DNA of 8,936 nucleotides. It comes from an uncultured Sphingopyxis sp. (GTDB lineage: Bacteria > Pseudomonadota > Alphaproteobacteria > Sphingomonadales > Sphingomonadaceae). This document shows, piece by piece, positions 1 through 4,707 of this stretch; position 1 is the stretch's first letter, and each line of letters begins with the position of its first letter. The notes beneath the pieces are model-generated. The model saw only the letters and a list, made by a program, of their open reading frames with translations. It was not told where the DNA came from and made no database searches. Position numbers and translations under genes: made by a program. The stretch is taken from contig CALFXW010000069.1 in assembly GCA_937957805.1 (NCBI GenBank), positions 1 through 8,936 of the forward strand. The letters run 5' to 3'.

Positions 1-58
1 CGCGGTAGACGTGTCCTTCGACGGTCCTCGTCGACAGCCCCAGTTCATCGGCGATGAT
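1..58 (-). other. LuxR-type helix-turn-helix fragment joined in frame to the permease
   Basis: The last 19 codons of the permease frame read IADELGLSTRTVEGHVYR after one Ile. This matches the scanning and recognition helices of the LuxR/GerE domain (pattern IAxxLxLSxRTVExHVYRA; the TVEGHxYRA form is common in large actinobacterial LuxR proteins). A membrane transporter has no reason to carry this at the position where its fourth helix should begin. It is probably the edge of a different gene joined by an assembly or library chimera at about 56-66; a true gene fusion is less likely. Only about 58 bases are visible, so the rest of the protein cannot be described. Confidence 0.6.
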
Positions 59-475
59 CGGGCCGGTCACATCGACACCCGGCACCAGATTTTCCAATGC
101 CAGACCGGTCAGGATCAGCGCGCCAAATACCAGCGCCTGCATCGCCACCAGCAGCAGCGCCATTACCGCCGCCTTGGCCGCGAAAATCTGCCAGCGCGGC
201 AATGGCAGCACCAGCAAATGGTTCCACATCCCCTGTCCATGTTCCATCTGCGCCAACAGCACCGATATGGCCGCAAGCGTCAGCGGCAGCAGGAAATAGG
301 CCCAGGTCACCAGCCCTTCCTGTAAAAATACATGCCATGGCATCACCCCGCCACCCAGCGTCAGAAATAGCGCGGCAAAGGCAATGACGCACGCCGGTGC
401 CCCCAAAAAGGGCAGGAGGACGAGCGAGCGGCGCAGCTTAATCATCTCGGCCAAAATGGCGGTCCACATCGACAT
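1..475 (-). CDS. ABC-2 type transporter permease, N-terminal part (runs off the window)
   Basis: This is the membrane subunit of an ABC exporter, paired with the ATPase encoded immediately upstream. The open frame has no stop down to base 1, giving at least 158 codons. It has a basic N-terminus (IKLRRS), hydrophobic segments at about residues 17-40, 57-77 and 98-122, and between them a cytoplasmic stretch with MEHGQGMWNHLL and LPLPRWQIFAAK, typical of ABC-2/lantibiotic-immunity-type permeases. It starts 7 bases after the ATPase stop, so the two are one operon. Two starts are possible: ATG at 475, only two bases from the AGGA at 481-478, or ATG at 469 with an ideal 8-base spacing; I favour 469. 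Real permeases of this type have about 230-260 residues and six helices, so half is missing. From about residue 139 the sequence stops looking like a permease and reads as a LuxR-type helix-turn-helix (see 1-58). The transported substrate cannot be told. Confidence 0.8.
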   Translation of the reverse strand, partial: MSMWTAILAEMIKLRRSLVLLPFLGAPACVIAFAALFLTLGGGVMPWHVFLQEGLVTWAYFLLPLTLAAISVLLAQMEHGQGMWNHLLVLPLPRWQIFAAKAAVMALLLVAMQALVFGALILTGLALENLVPGVDVTGPIIADELGLSTRTVEGHVYR

Positions 476-482
476 AATCCTT

Positions 483-1424
483 TCAAGCGGCGCGGCGCGT
501 ATCGGCCGCATTCGTCAAATCCACATATAATTCTTCCAGATCGGGGCGGCGCGGGATGATGGCGGACGGGGGCATCCCCGCTTCGGTCAGCCGTTGATTG
601 ACCGCAATCGCCAGCGCCCGTTCGCCGCCATCCGCGGGCAATCGCAGCAACAGCCGGTGCGCATCGATGACATGGGTGTCGAGCGACAGGGTGGTCAGCG
701 TCGCGGCGGCGGCGGCCACGTCATCGACATGCACTTCCAGCCGTTCGCCCTGCCCCGCCAAAATTTCGTCCATTTTGCCCGCCGCCAGCATCCGGCCCGC
801 GAACATCAGCCCGACATGGCTGGCCATTTGCTGCACTTCGCTAAGCAGATGGCTGGACAAAAATATCGTCGCACCCGTCTGTTCGGGCAGTTCGATAATC
901 AGGCGGCGCATCGCGCGTATGGCGTCGGGGTCAAGCCCGTTGGTCGGTTCATCCAAAATCAGCAATTTGGGGTTGGCGAGCAGCGCGCGCGCGATGGCGA
1001 GCCGTTGCCGCATCCCCAGCGAATATCCCTGCACTTTTTGCGCGCGCACCGCCAACAGGCCCACGGTGTCGAGCGCGGCATCAACCGAATTTTCCGCCAG
1101 TCCCATCATGCGTCGGCTGATGGACAGGTTTTCTGCCCCGCTGAGGTGCGGGTAAAGCGACGGGGTTTCCACCATCGCGCCTGTCATGCGCGAAATGATG
1201 CGCCTGTCGCGCGGCATGGCATGGCCAAAAATGGCAATGCTGCCCGATTGGGGACGCAGCAGCCCCAACAACATGCGGATCGTCGTCGTCTTGCCCGCGC
1301 CATTGGGGCCGAGGAAGCCGAAAATACTGCCCGCCTCCACCCGCATGTCCAGCCCATCGACCGCTGGCTTGCCCGCAAAGGCAAAGCGCAATTGGTGGGT
1401 TTCAATGGCCGCTTGTGGTTGCAA
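483..1424 (-). CDS. ABC transporter ATP-binding protein (exporter type)
   Basis: This cytoplasmic ATPase of 313 residues drives the partner permease encoded downstream. All nucleotide-binding motifs are intact: Walker A GPNGAGKTT at 39-47, signature YSLGMRQRLA at 134-143, Walker B LLILDEPTNGLD at 154-165 and the H-loop histidine in SSH at 190-192. The order and the MLLGLLRPQSG and MVETPSLYPHLSG stretches are those of the CcmA/BcrA/lantibiotic-exporter group. A C-terminal extension of about 90 residues ends in the conserved PDLEELYVDLT. The start codon is TTG at 1424, five bases after GGAGG (1434-1430); no in-frame ATG is better placed. The permease follows after 7 bases, so the two form an operon, transcribed away from the DUF2975 gene. 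The substrate (peptide, drug or lipid) cannot be deduced. Confidence 0.95.
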   Translation of the reverse strand: MQPQAAIETHQLRFAFAGKPAVDGLDMRVEAGSIFGFLGPNGAGKTTTIRMLLGLLRPQSGSIAIFGHAMPRDRRIISRMTGAMVETPSLYPHLSGAENLSISRRMMGLAENSVDAALDTVGLLAVRAQKVQGYSLGMRQRLAIARALLANPKLLILDEPTNGLDPDAIRAMRRLIIELPEQTGATIFLSSHLLSEVQQMASHVGLMFAGRMLAAGKMDEILAGQGERLEVHVDDVAAAAATLTTLSLDTHVIDAHRLLLRLPADGGERALAIAVNQRLTEAGMPPSAIIPRRPDLEELYVDLTNAADTRRAA

Positions 1425-1511
1425 TTTCGCCTCCGATTCTTTAACTCATGCTTAAATTGCAGACAGAAAATTTAAGTCAAGGTTAAATTTTTGACGATGG
1501 GAGGCGGCAAT
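1425..1511. promoter_or_regulatory. Divergent promoter region between the ABC operon and membrane/XRE module 1
   Basis: These 87 AT-rich bases separate two divergent operons and must hold both promoters. On the minus strand a TTGACT hexamer (1480-1475) could be the -35 of the ABC operon, but the bases 17 downstream (ATTTAA) are a poor -10. No convincing plus-strand promoter is seen. The region holds a perfect 8-bp inverted repeat (1451-1458 with 1469-1476) and a second 5-bp repeat GTCAA/TTGAC (1476-1480 with 1491-1495). It ends in the ribosome-binding site GGGAGG (1499-1504), seven bases before the ATG at 1512. Confidence 0.5.
1451..1476. repeat. Inverted repeat CTTAAATT-N10-AATTTAAG, candidate operator
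   Basis: Two perfect 8-bp arms, CTTAAATT (1451-1458) and AATTTAAG (1469-1476), are separated by 10 bases, so arm centres lie 18 bases apart, close to two helical turns. The repeat lies between divergent genes, one of which belongs to a module encoding a small Cro-type regulator. It is AT-only apart from the outer C/G and has no T-tract, so a dimeric repressor site fits better than a terminator. Which protein binds is inference. Confidence 0.45.
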
Positions 1512-2000
1512 ATGACCCAAAATGCTCTGGTTCCGGCGGCACGGCGGCTCCACCTGTGGCTGCTGGCGCTTGCACTGGTGCTGTTCGTGTCGCTGGTGAT
1601 GGAAATGGCGGCCAATGCCGGCCTGTTTCAGGCTCGTTCGGGCTGGCCCGCGCGGCTGGGCTGGCAATTTTGCCTGACCCTGCCCGTATGGCTGCAATGG
1701 GTGGCATTATGGCAGGTGCGCGGCGGGGTTGCCGCATTGGCCAAGGGGGCAGATTTTGGCCCCGCACTGACCCGTGCAATCGCGCGCGTCGGTGGATTTT
1801 TGATTGCCGCCAGCCTCTTGGCCATTTTCTGGAAATGGCTGACCCCCTATTTCCCGCAGGTCGCCATGGCATGGTCGCGGCGGCTGGATGTTGATGTCGC
1901 CAATCTGGTGCTCGGCGGCCTTGGCTTTGCGCTCCTCCTCCTCGCGCGGATGCTCGACGAAGCCGCCGCGATGCGCGCCGAACTCGACGGATTTTTCTGA
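1512..2000 (+). CDS. DUF2975-type small membrane protein (module 1)
   Basis: This is a 162-residue integral inner-membrane protein of unknown function. Four hydrophobic segments lie at about residues 13-33, 50-70, 92-112 and 128-147. The loop ALAKGADFGPALTRAI (76-90) before helix 3 and the C-terminal LLLLARMLDEAAAMRAELDGFF pattern (helix 4 followed by an acidic amphipathic tail) are the usual marks of DUF2975 proteins. I chose ATG 1512 because GGGAGG (1499-1504) sits seven bases upstream; an in-frame TTG at 1491 would place that site inside the gene. The next gene, a small XRE regulator, starts one base after this stop, the arrangement usual for DUF2975. Codon use is like the flanking genes. 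No enzyme motif is visible; stress or antibiotic sensing would be a guess. Confidence 0.85.
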   Translation: MTQNALVPAARRLHLWLLALALVLFVSLVMEMAANAGLFQARSGWPARLGWQFCLTLPVWLQWVALWQVRGGVAALAKGADFGPALTRAIARVGGFLIAASLLAIFWKWLTPYFPQVAMAWSRRLDVDVANLVLGGLGFALLLLARMLDEAAAMRAELDGFF

Positions 2001-2001
2001 G

Positions 2002-2208
2002 ATGATCCGCATCACGCTCGACGCCATGCTGGCGCAGCGCGGCATGAAGGCCAAGGATGTCGCCGCCGCCATCGGGGTCAGCGAAACCCATTTGTCACTG
2101 TTCCGTTCGGGCAAGGTAAAGGGCGTGCGCTTTGAAACGCTGGCCAAATTATGCGTCGCATTGGACTGCAAACCGGGGGATTTGCTGGATTTCGAACCGG
2201 AATCGTAA
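2002..2208 (+). CDS. YozG-like XRE/Cro-type transcriptional regulator (module 1)
   Basis: This 68-residue DNA-binding protein is essentially one Cro/C1 helix-turn-helix domain, with helices 2-3 at about residues 17-37 (KAKDVAAAIGVSETHLSLFRSG). The tail CVALDCKPGDLLDFEP (51-66) is the characteristic end of the YozG-like regulators that accompany DUF2975 proteins. There is no sensor or oligomerisation domain, so any signal probably comes through the membrane partner or through promoter control. ATG 2002 follows the DUF2975 stop by one base (TGAGATG), so translation is probably coupled; no clear Shine-Dalgarno sequence is seen. Earlier in-frame starts would overlap the membrane-protein gene. Likely role, by inference: local repressor of its own operon, perhaps through the repeat at 1451-1476. 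Confidence 0.88.
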   Translation: MIRITLDAMLAQRGMKAKDVAAAIGVSETHLSLFRSGKVKGVRFETLAKLCVALDCKPGDLLDFEPES

Positions 2209-2316
2209 AGCTTGTTTTCCATAATGGAAAGCGTGCTTGACATATCACGCGAATCATGACAAGTTAGCTTTACATGGAGGGCTATGCGAACGCACGCCTT
2301 TTGCAATGGAGGCACT
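2209..2316 (+). promoter_or_regulatory. Promoter/operator region of module 2
   Basis: This gap contains a perfect 15-bp palindrome (2216-2230) followed six bases later by a consensus -35 hexamer TTGACA (2237-2242). The bases 17-18 downstream (CAAGTT/AAGTTA) are not a good -10, so the promoter may need an activator or use a non-standard -10. The -35 lies in an imperfect dyad, CTTGACAT (2236-2243) against ATGACAAG (2256-2263), with one mismatch in eight. Two similar translation starts follow: TGGAGGGCTATG (ATG 2284) and TGGAGGCACTATG (ATG 2317). Confidence 0.55.
2216..2230. repeat. Perfect palindrome TTTCCATAATGGAAA, candidate operator
   Basis: Two 7-bp arms, TTTCCAT and ATGGAAA, flank a single central base. 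The palindrome sits between the stop of the module 1 regulator (2208) and the -35 TTGACA (2237-2242) of module 2. It could be a dimeric regulator site just upstream of the promoter. It lacks the GC-rich stem and T-run of an intrinsic terminator. Its binding protein is unknown; the XRE regulators on either side are the obvious candidates. Confidence 0.5.
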
Positions 2317-2742
2317 ATGTCACTGACCAACAAAAACCCGGCCTATCGCCGATATATGTGGCGCGGCGCAGCGGTTTCCGTCGCCTATGTCGCCAGCGTA
2401 TTTTTGGCGACTTTGGTCATTCCCGATGGCGCCAAAACCGCCCCGCTCTATCTGGCTGTCGCCACACTGCCCGGCATCTTCATCGCCCTGTGGGTCTGGG
2501 TGATGGCACGGTTGCTGGTCGAACTGGATGACGAATATCTACGCTTTATGGAGGTGCAAAAGGCGCTGATTGCCACCGGCATCACGCTCGCCTGGTCGGG
2601 GGCATGGGGGCTGGCCGAATTATTCCTGCCCCACCTGCCGAAAGTGCCGATTTTCTTTATCTTTCCGGCATGGTGCGCTGCGCTGTGCATCGGCCAGATC
2701 ATCGTCCACCTGCGCAATCGGGATGCGGGGACGAACCCATGA
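2317..2742 (+). CDS. Small four-helix membrane protein with XRE partner (module 2)
   Basis: This 141-residue inner-membrane protein has unknown function. Hydrophobic segments lie at about residues 17-35, 44-67, 84-103 and 111-131. The acidic segment ELDDEYLRFMEVQK (69-82) between helices 2 and 3 resembles the charged DE-R loop of DUF2178-type proteins that are encoded with YgzD-like regulators, though I cannot assign the family firmly. ATG 2317 is chosen because GGAGG (2308-2312) precedes it and MSLTNKNPAYRRYMWR makes a normal cytoplasmic N-terminus; in-frame ATG 2284, with its own GGAGG only three bases away, would add 11 residues. The stop overlaps the ATG of the following XRE gene (ATGA, 2739-2742), so the two are translationally coupled. 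Confidence 0.82.
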   Translation: MSLTNKNPAYRRYMWRGAAVSVAYVASVFLATLVIPDGAKTAPLYLAVATLPGIFIALWVWVMARLLVELDDEYLRFMEVQKALIATGITLAWSGAWGLAELFLPHLPKVPIFFIFPAWCAALCIGQIIVHLRNRDAGTNP

Positions 2743-2930
2743 ACAATCGGCTGAAAATCCTGCGCGCTGAACGCGATTGGAGCCAACAGCATCTGGCCGA
2801 CGCGCTCGGCGTATCGCGCCAAAGCGTCAATGCGATTGAAACGGGGCGCTTTGACCCCTCCCTCCCGCTCGCCTTTCGCATCGCTGATATTTTTGAACTG
2901 CCGATCGAAGCCATTTTCCTGCGCGATTGA
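2739..2930 (+). CDS. Small XRE-family transcriptional regulator (module 2)
   Basis: This 63-residue protein is a single Cro/C1 helix-turn-helix domain: helix 1 RLKILRAERDWSQQHLA (4-20), recognition helix around GVSRQSVNAIETG (24-36), then FDPSLPLAFRIADIFELPIEAIF (38-60). The pattern SRQSVNAIETGRFDPSLPLAFRIA is that of YgzD-like regulators, which are typically paired with small membrane proteins. ATG 2739 overlaps the stop of the membrane-protein gene by four bases (ATGA). The secreted hydrolase gene starts 32 bases after its stop with its own ribosome-binding site, so it may be co-transcribed. Local autoregulation is inference. Confidence 0.92.
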   Translation: MNNRLKILRAERDWSQQHLADALGVSRQSVNAIETGRFDPSLPLAFRIADIFELPIEAIFLRD

Positions 2931-2962
2931 TCGCGGCCATCCGAAAATAATAGGAGAAAATC

Positions 2963-3889
2963 ATGCAAGGATTTTTCGTTCCCGCCGCGCTTGCGCTGGC
3001 GACCTGCGCCGCAATCGCCCCCCCCGCGATAGCTCAAAGTGCGCCCGCCGCCAGCCATGTCGCCAGCATCCCGACAGCCAACCTCTACCCGCATATCCGA
3101 ACGCGTCTGCACGGCAACACTGGCCCGCTGGTCATCCTCATCCCCGGCATGTCCACGCCCGGCGCGGTCTGGGATGACAGCGTGGCGCGCCTGTCAGCCA
3201 ACCACCCCTTGCTCGTCGTCGAAGTGCGCGGTTTTGACGGGGAACGTGGGACGGCGAACGAAGCCGCAGGGGTCATCGCGGGGATGGTTGCCGACCTGTC
3301 GGCGGATCTGGCCGCCCGCAACATCGGCCCCGCCACCATCGCCGGGCATAGTTTCGGCGGGCTGGTCGCGATGCAATTTGCGCTCGACCATCCCCGACAG
3401 ACAAGCCGCCTGTTGATTGTCGATGCCCTGCCCTTTTTCGGCACCGTCATCCGCCCTGATGCGAGCGTGGAAAATATCGCGCCGCAGGCGAGCCGGATGC
3501 ATGACGGCATCATTGCCAATGCAGATGCGATGCGCGCGGCGGGTGCGCGCGGCGTTGCACAGGGCGTTGTCGGCCAATGGTCGGTGGGGCAGGAAAATGC
3601 CACCCGTATCGCCAATTGGGCCATGCGGGCTGAACCAAATGTCGTGGCAGAGGCGATGGTGGAGGATATGCAGTTGGACCTGCGCACCGATATTGCGCGC
3701 ATCCATGTGCCGATCAGCGTCCTATATCAGGCTGAAGGGAATCCTGAATTCGCCAGCGCGCGATACAGCGCCGATTATGCTGCCAATCCAGCGGTGCATC
3801 TGGTGCCCGTCACCCGCACCGCGCATTTCATCATGCTCGACCGGCCCGATGCCTTTGACGCGGAACTGGCCGCCATTTTGGCGCGGTGA
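2963..3889 (+). CDS. Secreted alpha/beta hydrolase
   Basis: This is a 308-residue serine hydrolase with an N-terminal signal peptide of about 24-25 residues (hydrophobic FFVPAALALATCAAIA, then AIAQS), so it should act in the periplasm or outside. The alpha/beta fold shows PLVILIPGMSTPGAVWD (55-71) with the oxyanion-loop PGM, a VEVRGFDGERG strand/loop (86-96), the nucleophile elbow GHSFGG with Ser130, and the catalytic histidine His288 in RTAHFIMLDRPDAF. The acid residue is not certain; Asp235 or Glu258 are candidates. The final TAHFIMLDRPDAF motif is common in proteobacterial alpha/beta hydrolases annotated only as such, so the substrate is unknown. AGGAG (2952-2956) lies six bases before the ATG. 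It follows module 2 by 32 bases and converges on module 3. A run of eight C (3018-3025) lies inside the signal-peptide codons. Confidence 0.92.
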   Translation: MQGFFVPAALALATCAAIAPPAIAQSAPAASHVASIPTANLYPHIRTRLHGNTGPLVILIPGMSTPGAVWDDSVARLSANHPLLVVEVRGFDGERGTANEAAGVIAGMVADLSADLAARNIGPATIAGHSFGGLVAMQFALDHPRQTSRLLIVDALPFFGTVIRPDASVENIAPQASRMHDGIIANADAMRAAGARGVAQGVVGQWSVGQENATRIANWAMRAEPNVVAEAMVEDMQLDLRTDIARIHVPISVLYQAEGNPEFASARYSADYAANPAVHLVPVTRTAHFIMLDRPDAFDAELAAILAR

Positions 3890-3924
3890 CCTTGGTCGAA
3901 CAACCGGGGCAAGGCCGGGTCGGT

Positions 3925-4134
3925 TCATATTTCCCGCCAGACGAAAACATCATCGACCCGCTTGCCGAAATGACGTGCAATCCGCATCGCCACCTCCAGA
4001 CTAGGGGAATATTTACCCTGCTCAATGGCTGCGATGGTTTGGCGCGTAACACCCGCTGCATCGCCAAGTTCGGCCTGTGTGACTTCGCCGGCCAAAAAGC
4101 GCAGCGTGCGTATATCATTGTCAAAGGGCAGCAT
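3925..4134 (-). CDS. Small XRE-family transcriptional regulator (module 3)
   Basis: This 69-residue Cro/C1 helix-turn-helix protein has helix 1 IRTLRFLAGEVTQAELG (8-24), recognition helix GVTRQTIAAIEQG (28-40) and then YSPSLEVAMRIARHFGKRVDDVF (42-64). It is the same YgzD-like type as the module 2 regulator: TRQTIAAIEQGKYSPSLEVAMRIA here aligns with SRQSVNAIETGRFDPSLPLAFRIA there. It starts three bases after the stop of its membrane partner (TGAGCGATG) and ends 35 bases from the stop of the convergent hydrolase gene. No hairpin with a T-run is visible in that gap. Role by inference: regulator of its own operon. Confidence 0.92.
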   Translation of the reverse strand: MLPFDNDIRTLRFLAGEVTQAELGDAAGVTRQTIAAIEQGKYSPSLEVAMRIARHFGKRVDDVFVWREI

Positions 4135-4137
4135 CGC

Positions 4138-4560
4138 TCATACCCCGCGTCGATAATAATATAGCTGGACACCAACCCGAACCAATTCGGCTATCACAGC
4201 AGTTGCAATCAGGAGATTGAGCCTGCCCGCCGCACTGACGTGATAGAAAATGGCGAACAAATTGGCCCAAACGCCCAATATTAGCAGATAATAGGCTATA
4301 TGTGTTCCGCGATGGTGGATGGATTTTTCACGTTCATCTTCCTGGACATGTGTTTCCTTGGGGTTCCGGACTACCGATATGACGGACACCAGAGCCATAG
4401 CCCCCAATATGATAATCGCCACCGGCACCAACTTAGCGGCACCCGCGCCCACCCCGGCCGGTGTGTCGATTATTGCCCACGGGTAGGTCGCAAAATACCA
4501 GCCAAAGGCCAGAAATAGCGCGACAAAGGCGACCCAGTGGATTTTTTCCCGAAAACTCAT
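4138..4560 (-). CDS. DUF2178-like small membrane protein (module 3)
   Basis: This 140-residue inner-membrane protein has four hydrophobic segments at about residues 8-25, 42-64, 87-107 and 112-136. Between helices 2 and 3 lies the loop HVQEDEREKSIHHRGTHIAYY (71-91); the DERexxI...xxIAYY pattern is the hallmark of DUF2178-type proteins, which are regularly found beside YgzD-like XRE regulators as here. AAGGAG (4574-4569) sits eight bases before the ATG at 4560. By hand count the gene is about 52% GC, clearly lower than panB and bamB nearby, which hints at a separate origin. Molecular function is unknown. Confidence 0.87.
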   Translation of the reverse strand: MSFREKIHWVAFVALFLAFGWYFATYPWAIIDTPAGVGAGAAKLVPVAIIILGAMALVSVISVVRNPKETHVQEDEREKSIHHRGTHIAYYLLILGVWANLFAIFYHVSAAGRLNLLIATAVIAELVRVGVQLYYYRRGV

Positions 4561-4671
4561 GTCGATAACTCCTTACGCAGATTTCATGTTCGAATCACAT
4601 GCCATTATGTTATATATTTTTAACATGGCGTCAAGCTTGTCTTACATGAGGGCAGTTGCCGTCGGCACAGG
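4561..4671. promoter_or_regulatory. Promoter/operator region of module 3
   Basis: On the minus strand TTGACG (4634-4629) makes a -35, followed by TAACAT at 16 bases or CATAAT (4609-4604) at 19 bases as -10; neither spacing is ideal. The inverted repeat ATGTTA/TAACAT (4607-4612 and 4621-4626) lies across the spacer and -10, the classical position for a repressor. A perfect 8-bp palindrome CAAGCTTG (4632-4639) overlaps the -35. The ribosome-binding site AAGGAG (4574-4569) follows downstream. The region is much more AT-rich than the flanking genes. Confidence 0.5.
4607..4626. repeat. Inverted repeat ATGTTA-N8-TAACAT over the module 3 promoter
   Basis: Two perfect 6-bp arms at 4607-4612 and 4621-4626 flank an A/T-only spacer of eight bases. 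A bound protein would cover the -10 region of the module 3 promoter. The small XRE protein encoded at 3925-4134 is the natural candidate for a self-repressor; this is inference. Confidence 0.5.
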
Positions 4672-4701
4672 ATGACATCGGGCGCGCAAAGCGGCTATGC
4701 T
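4672..4701 (+). promoter_or_regulatory. panB promoter, probably giving a leaderless mRNA
   Basis: ATGACA (4672-4677, five of six against TTGACA) and TATGCT (4696-4701, four of six against TATAAT) are separated by 18 bases. Transcription normally starts about seven bases after the -10, which is base 4708, the A of the panB start codon. No Shine-Dalgarno sequence precedes that ATG (the bases are TGCCCCC). Together this predicts a leaderless transcript. Confidence 0.5.
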
Positions 4702-4707
4702 GCCCCC

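Noticed and set aside
594..1475. 293-codon open frame on the plus strand
   Set aside because: It lies antisense to the ABC ATPase, which has every family motif. Its translation is rich in His, Arg and Gln with no recognisable domain, typical of a shadow frame in GC-rich DNA.
3890..3914. CCTTG/CAAGG inverted repeat between the convergent hydrolase and XRE genes, as a terminator
   Set aside because: The stem is only five base pairs with a 15-base loop, and no T-run follows on either strand.
1512..4560. The three membrane/XRE modules as toxin-antitoxin pairs
   Set aside because: The membrane proteins have four helices and resemble DUF2975/DUF2178 families, not small single-helix toxins. The regulator is downstream and nothing in the sequence shows toxicity.
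4672..4707. Upstream in-frame ATG start for panB
   Set aside because: It would add 12 residues not expected in PanB and would put the start codon within the -35 box of the best promoter.
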